From Bacteroidota bacterium (lineage in GTDB: Bacteria > Bacteroidota > Bacteroidia > Bacteroidales > VadinHA17), in NCBI GenBank assembly GCA_021816545.1, contig JAKAXP010000005.1, forward strand, positions 1 to 31,608: a DNA stretch of 31,608 nt. Reading direction: 5' to 3'. How positions within the stretch are numbered: position 1 is the first letter of the stretch; every line of letters begins with the position of its first letter. Below the pieces are notes generated by a model, which saw nothing but the letters and a program-made list of their open reading frames with translations, did no database searches and was not told the DNA's origin. The position numbers and the translations under genes were made by a program. This document shows positions 1-6,512 of this stretch, piece after piece.

Positions 1-561
1 TCCGATCCCCTCCTCTGCAAGCCTGTCGGCGAATACGAGGGCAGCCATGCTCAGGCCGGACTTTGAGATGCAGACGTCGATCCCGTGGGTGAATGAAGTA
101 TATGCCAGGAATGATGTCACGAATATGATTGACGGTTTGTAGTCCTTTACCTGTTCCTTCATCCATATCATTTCGCGTGCAACGCGCCGTGCAAGGAATA
201 CCGGTCCGCGAAGGTTTACGTTAAGCACACGGTCATAGGTTTCCTCGTCGAGGTCAAGCAGGTCTTTCCGCTCTATCGGGGCGATGCCTGCGTTGTTTAC
301 AAGAATGTCAATCCTTCCGTAGCGTTCGAGAATGCTTGATATAGCCTCATCATGCAGGTTGGTGTGAGCAACGTCAAGCCCGATGGGAAAGAACTGGGCA
401 CCCAGACCTTCGATTTCTGGCTGCAACGAAAGCATGGAATCGCTGTCGGATGTACGGGCAATGGCTGCAATGTCATAGCCCTCCGATGCCAGCGCCAGGG
501 ATATGGCCCTGCCGATACCCCTGCTTGCTCCTGTGATTATTGCTACCGGTTTTGGATTCAT
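1..561 (-). CDS. Short-chain dehydrogenase/reductase (SDR), 3' end cut by window edge
   Basis: This is a classical SDR-fold oxidoreductase (FabG-like). The 187 N-terminal residues are visible, and the gene runs off the left edge. The ATG lies at 559-561. Residues 10-17 carry the Rossmann dinucleotide motif TGASRGIG, followed by VNNAG near residue 90 and NVNLRG with the structural Asn at 116. The catalytic Ser is at 150 and the Lys at 167 (C-I-S-K). The residue four before the Lys, which should be the catalytic Tyr (YxxxK), is Val163, so the usual proton donor is absent. It starts 17 bases after the glycosidase stop on the same strand and is probably the last visible gene of that operon. The SDR fold is certain. 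The substrate is unknown, and activity as a reductase is doubtful because of the lost Tyr. Confidence 0.9.
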   Translation of the reverse strand, partial: MNPKPVAIITGASRGIGRAISLALASEGYDIAAIARTSDSDSMLSLQPEIEGLGAQFFPIGLDVAHTNLHDEAISSILERYGRIDILVNNAGIAPIERKDLLDLDEETYDRVLNVNLRGPVFLARRVAREMIWMKEQVKDYKPSIIFVTSFLAYTSFTHGIDVCISKSGLSMAALVFADRLAEEGIG

Positions 562-578
562 ATATCACTCTTTTCTCA

Positions 579-2156
579 TCAACGCTTTTTACGCAGATCA
601 AGGATGATTTCGCAGTCACCCTGCACATCGGCATCCGCAATCAGGTAGTTGCTCTGGTTGATTGATGCCATGATATATTTCTTTTTCTTCCCTCCGAACT
701 TCAGATCGCCGGGTTCGTAGTTTCCGGGTATGGGCAGCGAGAGCTGGACATATTCATAACTTCCCGACAGGTGAATTGCAAGCCTGTCGGCTGTATGGCT
801 GTAGGCATATTTTACAAATGCACCCGAGCTTTTATAGTCAATCTTTACCTCTGCCTTTTCAACACCTGCCGATATCCACTTGGGACAGAGGCGCAGCCTT
901 CTGAACAGTTTGTCCTTGTCCTGAATGCCGGCAAGTCCTTCGACAAAGGCGTAGAGCATCGCAGATGACCCCCAGCCGTCAGTCGGTTTGGCTTCCGGAG
1001 AGGTGCTTGTCTCCACCGATGAGGGTTTCCCGTCAGGGAAGTACCAGAGGTAGGTCTCTCCATTGCGGGAGATCAGGTCATAATAACGCATCAGGATGTC
1101 AATCCCGTACTGTTCGTAGCCGTATTCAAGCGCGGCCCTGGCAAGCTCACCTCCCGTCAGCGGCATTATGCCGCCGTTGACATAGGCACCCTTTGACAGC
1201 TTGTAATCACCGAAAATGCCTGCGGGGAATGGCGGGTCAATTGAGAACCACTCAGCAAATGCGGTGGTGGTCTCGCGCCTTCTCATGTATTCATTGATGA
1301 TTGCCGTTGCAATGCGCGGTGAGGCTGCTCCCCTGTTTATGGCGGCCGGATTGCTCAGGCTGAGCTGGGCTGCCTCATCAACTCCCTCAATGGTAACAGG
1401 AGTTTGCTTGACAAAGTGGGTATAGAATGAACCGTTGAAGCAATGGGTGTTCAGGCTCTTGCGAAGCCTCAGTGCGCGGTCACGCCACAGCGCCGAACGA
1501 ACCTTGTCTCCGAACATGCTGTACCAGTGCGACATGTAGTGGAATGCCTCGTAGTATCCGCTGTTGTCACCGTGGAAATAACCCCAGAAGGTGTTTTCAT
1601 CTATCTGGAACTGCAGCCAGTCGTGACGGCCTGCCGTATAGGCAAAATCCCAGGTGTCAATTGTATAGGGTCTCCGGAACAGGTATTTCTCCCTGTCGAA
1701 ATAACGTCCTTCCATCACGAAGGCCAGCGCCCTTTCAAATGAAGGCAGGAGGTTCCTTATGAATGTGTCATCACCGGTAGCCTGCCAGGCAAGCCATGAG
1801 GCTTTTATGAACCGGAACTCGGTGTCAGCCTCGACAGGTGTCCTGACATATTTCGTCCAGTTTTCGCGCTCACACGGCTGCTTCTCGGGAAATGTCGTGA
1901 AATAGTCAAAGATGCGGCCGTTGCGTGCCTGGTTGTCGGCAAAGTGCTTTACAACGCTGATAAGATCTGTCTCCGTGTAACGGAGAGCCCTCATCATGTC
2001 AGAATAGTTTCTGATCCAGACGGAACGGGCGTCAGGCGACCTGTAGCCTCTTATCTTCTCACCATCAATATTCAGTTCAAGGAGATCCTGTTCGAGGAAC
2101 CTGCTTATTCTCGGGATAAGCTCATCAAATGCCGGAGTTCCAGTTCTGACGTACAT
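579..2156 (-). CDS. Six-hairpin (alpha/alpha)6-type glycosidase, family not resolved
   Basis: The 525-residue protein has no clear signal peptide and is probably cytoplasmic. Its Trp/Tyr/Asp-rich sequence, with SVWIRNYSDMMR near the N terminus, many aromatic-acid pairs in the middle and a DGWGSSAMLYAFVEG segment near residue 400, resembles the catalytic region of six-hairpin glycosidases (the GH15/GH63/GH78 type of fold). The last ~100 residues are beta-rich, as in the C-terminal caps of such enzymes. A role in trimming oligosaccharides or glycosides is likely; the exact GH family and the catalytic acids cannot be assigned by eye. It lies 42 bases after the rhomboid gene and 17 bases before the SDR gene on the same strand. 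Together with the upstream Gfo/Idh/MocA gene, this suggests a small carbohydrate-catabolic operon. Confidence 0.75.
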   Translation of the reverse strand: MYVRTGTPAFDELIPRISRFLEQDLLELNIDGEKIRGYRSPDARSVWIRNYSDMMRALRYTETDLISVVKHFADNQARNGRIFDYFTTFPEKQPCERENWTKYVRTPVEADTEFRFIKASWLAWQATGDDTFIRNLLPSFERALAFVMEGRYFDREKYLFRRPYTIDTWDFAYTAGRHDWLQFQIDENTFWGYFHGDNSGYYEAFHYMSHWYSMFGDKVRSALWRDRALRLRKSLNTHCFNGSFYTHFVKQTPVTIEGVDEAAQLSLSNPAAINRGAASPRIATAIINEYMRRRETTTAFAEWFSIDPPFPAGIFGDYKLSKGAYVNGGIMPLTGGELARAALEYGYEQYGIDILMRYYDLISRNGETYLWYFPDGKPSSVETSTSPEAKPTDGWGSSAMLYAFVEGLAGIQDKDKLFRRLRLCPKWISAGVEKAEVKIDYKSSGAFVKYAYSHTADRLAIHLSGSYEYVQLSLPIPGNYEPGDLKFGGKKKKYIMASINQSNYLIADADVQGDCEIILDLRKKR

Positions 2157-2198
2157 TACCGGGCCTTTAGGTTAGTTTAGCGGCGTTAAAAATAGCAA

Positions 2199-2975
2199 TT
2201 AATTTGCTTGATTTGACGGGTCAGCTTCATTTTCTTCAGCTCCTGCCCTGCTGCTTCCGGCACTGCCGGGTCCGCTACCGGTACCGGAGGCGGTCTCCCC
2301 TGTGGTGCCGGCACTGACAATTTCATCCGCGCCGGCTTCTGCCTCCGCCGCGGCCTCTTCTGCCTCCTCTTCACGTTCATAGAAGGGGACGGGCTTCTGG
2401 GGACCCTCGTCACGGTACCAGACAGCCAGGATCACTCCCGCCGCCGCACCCAGCATGTGAGACTCCCATGAAATGTCAAGCCTGAAGCCGGGAAAGATTC
2501 CCCAGACCATCTCGCCGTACAGGAAGGCAACCAGGAGTGATAAAGCCATCAGCGGGATATGCTTTCGTATTATGCCGCTGACAAAAAGAAATGCTGCCAG
2601 TCCGTAGACAATGCCGCTTGCCCCGATGTGCCATGCCGGCCTGGCGGTGATCCATACAGCCAACCCTGTCAGAAGGGTGACCCAGAGCAGAACCCGGAAA
2701 GAGACCTGTGAATAAAAGTAAAACAGCGCTGTCCCAAGAATGAAAAGCGGCAGGCTGTTATTGAACAGGTGCCTAGTCCCGGAGTGGATAAATGGTGAGG
2801 TGATTATGCCGGGCAGTGCAGAAATCTTGCCGGGAAATATCCCCAGAAAATGAAAGTCCGTGCCGAAAAGCAGTGATGCACCCAGCATCAGCCACATAAG
2901 GGCAACCAACATGAAAGGTATCAGCATGCTTAGCAGCAGCTTCTTCTTCTCAAATGAAGGAGCAGCTTCAGTCAT
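2199..2975 (-). CDS. Rhomboid family intramembrane serine protease with acidic low-complexity tail
   Basis: The 258-residue polytopic membrane protein has about six hydrophobic segments. The rhomboid signatures are present: a conserved RHLFNN segment in an early loop, GASG with the catalytic Ser at residue 120, and a catalytic His at residue 173 (WESHMLGAAAG). Rhomboids cleave transmembrane substrates within the inner membrane. Residues from about 199 to 258 form a Glu/Ala-rich, then Gly/Ser/Ala-rich cytosolic tail that is not part of the fold and looks disordered. The gene starts 22 bases after the stop of the oxidoreductase gene on the same strand, so co-transcription is likely. Substrate unknown. 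The family call is firm; the start could be a few residues further in. Confidence 0.9.
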   Translation of the reverse strand: MTEAAPSFEKKKLLLSMLIPFMLVALMWLMLGASLLFGTDFHFLGIFPGKISALPGIITSPFIHSGTRHLFNNSLPLFILGTALFYFYSQVSFRVLLWVTLLTGLAVWITARPAWHIGASGIVYGLAAFLFVSGIIRKHIPLMALSLLVAFLYGEMVWGIFPGFRLDISWESHMLGAAAGVILAVWYRDEGPQKPVPFYEREEEAEEAAAEAEAGADEIVSAGTTGETASGTGSGPGSAGSSRAGAEENEADPSNQAN

Positions 2976-2997
2976 CGCGCATCAGACATCTGTGTAT

Positions 2998-3981
2998 TCA
3001 CCTGTCGCGTCCCGGATATTTTATGCCTGCCTTAACCCGAACCTCGTCAAGGATGCGGGCAAGGGTGAGACTGAAGGAGAGGGGGACAACCGGGCTCTCG
3101 GTAAGCCCGTGGTCAAGGCAGTTCATGACCTCGGCCGCCTCATACTGGTAACCCTGGGCGGGCGGGGTGAATATCCTGTCGTCAGTGTCTCCGGGCAGTT
3201 CGATTATCAGGTGCTGGTTGCGGTCGCGCCCCCGTGTGAGTATCAGGTTACCGTTCTCACAGTTGAATTCGGTGCATACACCGCCCATGTTGCCGAATGA
3301 GCAATAGGCCTCTGCCATACGGCCGTCACTGAACCTGAAGATCATGGCGGTGCTTTCATCGGCCCCGGTGGGAGCAAGAACCGAAGTTGCGGTGACCGAT
3401 TCCGGCTCACCCATGTACCTGAGGATGTCCATGACCGGGTAAATCCCTATGTCAAGCAAGGCACCGCCGCCAAGTGCGAGGTTGTACGTTCGCAGCTCCG
3501 GGTCATAAGGTGATACAAATGCAAATTTACCCCGCATGTGATGCAGCCTGCCCATCTTCCCTCCCTTCAGGATCTCGTCAGCCTTCAGGTATGAGGGCTG
3601 GAACGGCGGCCAGAGCGCCTCCATGAGAAAGAGGTTGTTCTTCCGGGCCTCATCAATCATCCGCGACACCTCCATGGATGTAACTGACATCGGTTTCTCG
3701 CATATTACATGCTTCCCGTTGCGCAGGGCAAGCATGGTATGCTCAAGATGGTGCGTATGCGGAGACGAGATGTACACCACCTCCACCCCGGGATCCGCAA
3801 GCATCTCCTCATAGCTTCCGAAATGTTTCGTGAATCCGAACTCCGCGGCAAACTGCTCCGCCCGGGCTGCATCACGGGATCCCACAGCATACAGGTGCGC
3901 ATTGTCAAGCAGCATCAGCGCCCGTGCAAACTTGTGCGCAATATTCCCTGTTCCCAGTATACCCCAGTTGTACGCTTTCAT
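2998..3981 (-). CDS. Gfo/Idh/MocA family NAD(P)-dependent oxidoreductase
   Basis: The protein has 327 residues, a normal length for the family. The N-terminal Rossmann motif GILGTGNIA is at residues 8-16. The family's EKP signature (CEKPMS) has its Lys at residue 96. The C-terminal half, from about residue 125, is the substrate-binding and dimerisation domain (GGGALLDIGIYP). Members oxidise or reduce sugars, inositols and related polyols, and some are dihydrodiol or xylose dehydrogenases; the specific substrate cannot be read from the sequence. It is the first gene of a minus-strand run (oxidoreductase, rhomboid, glycosidase, SDR), so a sugar-related role is plausible. It is divergent from the PspC gene across a 188-base AT-rich intergenic region. 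Confidence 0.93.
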   Translation of the reverse strand: MKAYNWGILGTGNIAHKFARALMLLDNAHLYAVGSRDAARAEQFAAEFGFTKHFGSYEEMLADPGVEVVYISSPHTHHLEHTMLALRNGKHVICEKPMSVTSMEVSRMIDEARKNNLFLMEALWPPFQPSYLKADEILKGGKMGRLHHMRGKFAFVSPYDPELRTYNLALGGGALLDIGIYPVMDILRYMGEPESVTATSVLAPTGADESTAMIFRFSDGRMAEAYCSFGNMGGVCTEFNCENGNLILTRGRDRNQHLIIELPGDTDDRIFTPPAQGYQYEAAEVMNCLDHGLTESPVVPLSFSLTLARILDEVRVKAGIKYPGRDR

Positions 3982-3997
3982 ATTCCTTATTTTTTTA

Positions 3998-4024
3998 TAA
4001 AGTTAGTCATTCCTCCCCTGACAA
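3998..4024 (-). promoter_or_regulatory. Possible promoter of the oxidoreductase-rhomboid-glycosidase-SDR run
   Basis: Read on the minus strand, TAACTTTA (4005-3998) differs by one base from the Bacteroidota -7 element TAnnTTTG. A TTG at 4024-4022 could serve as the -33 element, though the 16-base spacing is shorter than usual. It lies 17 bases upstream of the ATG at 3981. This is only a pattern match. Confidence 0.3.
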
Positions 4025-4088
4025 CCCACCCTACCTCAAAGAGTTCAGTAACCCTGATAAAAAAATATTTTAAAAAAATTACTTCTAT

Positions 4089-4129
4089 GTATTGCATAGT
4101 ATTATTTTTTATTTATATATTTGCAATAC
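4089..4129. promoter_or_regulatory. Inverted repeat overlapping both promoter elements; candidate PadR operator
   Basis: Perfect 8-base arms GTATTGCA (4089-4096) and TGCAATAC (4122-4129) are separated by 25 bases. The left arm covers the -33 TTG and the right arm covers the end of the -7 box. A second, shorter inverted repeat, CTATG-5-CATAG (4085-4099), is nested on the left arm. PadR regulators bind inverted repeats in the promoter of their own operon, and a PadR gene is the second gene here, so autoregulation is a reasonable inference. Confidence 0.5.
4092..4123 (+). promoter_or_regulatory. Promoter of the PspC-PadR operon (Bacteroidota sigma-ABfr type)
   Basis: A perfect -7 element TATATTTG (4116-4123, consensus TAnnTTTG) is preceded by a TTG at 4092-4094 with 21 bases between them, as expected for the -33/-7 promoters of this phylum. 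The surrounding DNA is strongly AT-rich. The start codon of the PspC gene follows at 4170, giving a leader of roughly 40 bases. The inverted repeat listed separately overlaps both elements. Confidence 0.65.
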
Positions 4130-4169
4130 CAAACTAACATGCATTAACAGGTACCTTATAATAAATACA

Positions 4170-4751
4170 ATGAAAGTAACTGTCAACATCAATCTCGGTG
4201 GGTATGCGTTCAACGTGGACGATGATGCCTACGAACGTCTCCGGCAGTACATGAAGAGCCTTGAAAAGGAGTTTTCAGGCGAGCCGGGGGGTTCAGAAAT
4301 AATGTCTGATATCGAGGGAAGGATATCGGAGCTCTTCAAGGCGAGGCTTAACGCCTACAAGCAGGTGATCACCATGAAGGATGTGGAGGAGGTGATGGCC
4401 ATACTCGGGTCGCCGGAGGTAATAAGCGGCGGCGAGCCCGCAGGTGAGGTTCCGCCCAGGTCATCGCGGCGCATGTACCGTGATCCGGACCGGCGAGTTT
4501 TCGGCGGCGTCTGTGCCGGCATTTCGGCTTATCTCGACTGGGATCCGCTGATACTGAGGATCATCTTTGCGATCCTGATCTTTGCCGGAGGCTTCGGCCT
4601 CGGGCTGTACCTCATCCTCTGGATCGTCCTCCCCGAGGCGAAAACCACAGCGCAGAAGCTTGAGATGCGCGGCGATCCGGTGACAATTGACAACATAAAG
4701 GACTCTGTCAGGCAGGAGTTTGAGACTGTAAAAAAGAAAATGAACATTTGA
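4170..4751 (+). CDS. PspC domain protein with N-terminal PspC-related domain
   Basis: The protein has 193 residues. I chose the ATG at 4170 because it starts the conserved MKVTVNINLGG sequence and lies downstream of the promoter; a longer frame from 4092 would begin inside the promoter. Residues 1-80 form a soluble domain that also occurs at the start of the 419-residue protein two genes downstream. Residues about 101-157 are the PspC domain (RVFGGVCAGISAYL, then a membrane helix around 129-153 ending in WIVLPEA). The C-terminal 35 residues are charged and probably helical. PspC proteins sit in the inner membrane and sense or buffer envelope stress. It is first of three co-directional genes, with PadR 40 bases downstream. 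Confidence 0.93.
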   Translation: MKVTVNINLGGYAFNVDDDAYERLRQYMKSLEKEFSGEPGGSEIMSDIEGRISELFKARLNAYKQVITMKDVEEVMAILGSPEVISGGEPAGEVPPRSSRRMYRDPDRRVFGGVCAGISAYLDWDPLILRIIFAILIFAGGFGLGLYLILWIVLPEAKTTAQKLEMRGDPVTIDNIKDSVRQEFETVKKKMNI

Positions 4752-4791
4752 TTTCCGCCTGTGGCGGGAAAATGATAACAAAGGAATTGCC

Positions 4792-5121
4792 ATGAATACG
4801 GACAACACAAAAGCACAGATGCGCAAGGGCATCCTCGAGTACTGCATACTGGCGATACTCTCAAGGAGCTCATGCTATGCCGTTGACATCATCAATGAGC
4901 TTAAGAAGGCCGAGGTGATCGTCGTGGAGGGCACACTGTACCCCCTGCTGACACGGCAGAAGAATGCAGGCCTTCTCAGCTACCGCTGGGAAGAATCGCC
5001 GCAGGGACCCCCCAGAAAGTATTATGAACTTACCGAGCTCGGAAAGATTTACCTGAAGGAGCTTGACAAAGCCTGGGATGAACTTGTTGAATCGGTTAAC
5101 CAGATACGTGACAGGAAATAA
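4792..5121 (+). CDS. PadR family transcriptional regulator
   Basis: The protein has 109 residues, the size of the short PadR subfamily. The winged-helix DNA-binding region spans about residues 12-85, with the hallmark GTLYPLLTRQKNAGLLS followed by the wing and RKYYELTELGK. A C-terminal helix for dimerisation ends the protein. PadR proteins are usually repressors that release DNA on binding a small molecule or after a membrane or stress signal. It lies between two membrane-protein genes that share a domain, with 40 bases before it and 8 after. This is the common Bacteroidota arrangement in which PadR controls its own PspC-type operon; the inverted repeat at 4089-4129 is the candidate operator. 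Confidence 0.95.
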   Translation: MNTDNTKAQMRKGILEYCILAILSRSSCYAVDIINELKKAEVIVVEGTLYPLLTRQKNAGLLSYRWEESPQGPPRKYYELTELGKIYLKELDKAWDELVESVNQIRDRK

Positions 5122-5129
5122 CGGCAGCC

Positions 5130-6389
5130 ATGAAAAGGACACTTGACATCAACATTGCCGGGCAACTCTTCAGGATTGACGAAGATGCCTGGGAGGTACT
5201 GAAACAGTATCTTGATCACGTACACGCACGGTTCAAAACTGAACAGGGAGGCGATGAGACCCTCCAGGACATTGAGGCCCGCATAGCTGAGATCTTCGGC
5301 GGCGGAAATGAGCCTCCGACGCTGGTCTCGAAGGAGATGGTGCATGACATGATCAACATCATGGGAGCACCGGAAGATTATTATGACAACACACCAAAAC
5401 CTGAAGGGCGAACAGCCAGGGTCAGGAAATCAATGTATGACCCCAACAGCCTTTCGGCGAGGTTCGGCAGGGCCCTCTCAGCATTCTTCAGGGCATTTGG
5501 CAGGCTAATATCAGCAATCATCCGGGTCATTGCCGTAATCCTTGGATTCTTCTTTACAATAATAGGTTTCGTGCTTTTCTTCACTTTTGCGCTCCTGATA
5601 TTTTTCAGCAACGCCCCGTTCCTTACGCAGCTTATGGAGCCGGAAATGACAAATGTTCACACTTTGCTGCAAATTGTTCTGAACAGCAACATGGTCTGGC
5701 CGGTACTTATCCTGGCAGCACTTGTCACACTTATCCCGCTCGGTGCCCTGACATGGCTGGGGATAAAGATGATCTTCCGGATAAGGGAGAGATACCGGAT
5801 ACTGGGCATTGTGAGTTTCATTGTGTGGATAGCTTCGCTCTGCGCCCTGGGAGTGTTCCTGAGCCTGCAGCTGGCGGTCTATGCCGACAGCGAATCTGTG
5901 GATCAGAGGATAAGTCTCAATCCGGCTCCCAAAACCATATGGATCACATCAGTGAAAAAGCAGGATGAACTTAAGTATGACAAAACATCTTCTGTTGACA
6001 GCTACAGGTTCTTCCTCAACACCTCAGAGGATAAGCTTTATGTTACAGCCGATCTGAACATCTGGGCAAGTGATGACAGCACTTCATCAATTACAGTGGA
6101 AAGAAGGGCCAGCAGTAACAATAACAGGGAGGCCCGTGACAATGCCCGCCAGGTGGAATACAACTGGAAGTTTTCGGGTGACACACTGTATCTCGATGAA
6201 TATTGTTCACTTCCGGCCGGTTCACGCTGGAACGGTTCAATGGTTGACATTGATCTGAGCCTCCAGGAGGGAACTGTTATAAGAATGGTCCCCGGCACGG
6301 TGCCCGAGAAACTACATTTCCGTCCCTGGGACGCCGATGCGGAAGCATGGCATATCAAAGAAGGTGATCTTGTACGACTTGATCAATAA
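5130..6389 (+). CDS. PspC-related membrane protein with C-terminal beta-rich domain
   Basis: The protein has 419 residues. Residues 1-83 are clearly paralogous to the start of the PspC protein at 4170 (shared pattern MK.T..IN..G, QY, DIE.RI.E.F, I.GAPE). Residues about 100-125 resemble a degenerate PspC entry motif. Membrane helices follow near 128-160, 188-215 and 225-250. Residues ~255-419 are soluble, beta-rich and probably periplasmic. They resemble the adhesin-like 'ToastRack' region of PspC-related proteins, though I infer this from architecture rather than a firm motif. It is the last gene of the PspC-PadR operon, 8 bases after PadR, and is followed by a strong terminator. A role in an envelope stress response together with PspC is inferred. 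Confidence 0.8.
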   Translation: MKRTLDINIAGQLFRIDEDAWEVLKQYLDHVHARFKTEQGGDETLQDIEARIAEIFGGGNEPPTLVSKEMVHDMINIMGAPEDYYDNTPKPEGRTARVRKSMYDPNSLSARFGRALSAFFRAFGRLISAIIRVIAVILGFFFTIIGFVLFFTFALLIFFSNAPFLTQLMEPEMTNVHTLLQIVLNSNMVWPVLILAALVTLIPLGALTWLGIKMIFRIRERYRILGIVSFIVWIASLCALGVFLSLQLAVYADSESVDQRISLNPAPKTIWITSVKKQDELKYDKTSSVDSYRFFLNTSEDKLYVTADLNIWASDDSTSSITVERRASSNNNREARDNARQVEYNWKFSGDTLYLDEYCSLPAGSRWNGSMVDIDLSLQEGTVIRMVPGTVPEKLHFRPWDADAEAWHIKEGDLVRLDQ

Positions 6390-6433
6390 CAGGAGCATTT
6401 ACACACCGCTCCGCGTATTTTTTACTCTTCACT

Positions 6434-6462
6434 ATCCCGGCCTGAACAGCCGGGATTTTTTT
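6434..6462 (+). terminator. Rho-independent terminator of the PspC-PadR operon
   Basis: A perfect 8-bp stem ATCCCGGC/GCCGGGAT with a 7-base loop is followed by seven T (6456-6462). It ends the three-gene operon before the antiporter gene. Confidence 0.9.
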
Positions 6463-6512
6463 GTCCTGACACTCCATTTTTCTATCTTTAGCTCATCAAA
6501 ATTGCCCGGCAG

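Noticed and set aside
352..1762. Several plus-strand open frames inside the SDR and glycosidase genes
   Set aside because: They are antisense shadows of well-supported minus-strand genes and their translations show no domain-like pattern.
2860..3300. 146-residue plus-strand frame across the rhomboid/oxidoreductase junction
   Set aside because: It overlaps two clear genes on the other strand and has no recognisable features.
4092..4169. Longer N terminus for the PspC protein
   Set aside because: The extra 26 residues would be encoded within the promoter, and the shared domain begins at 4170.
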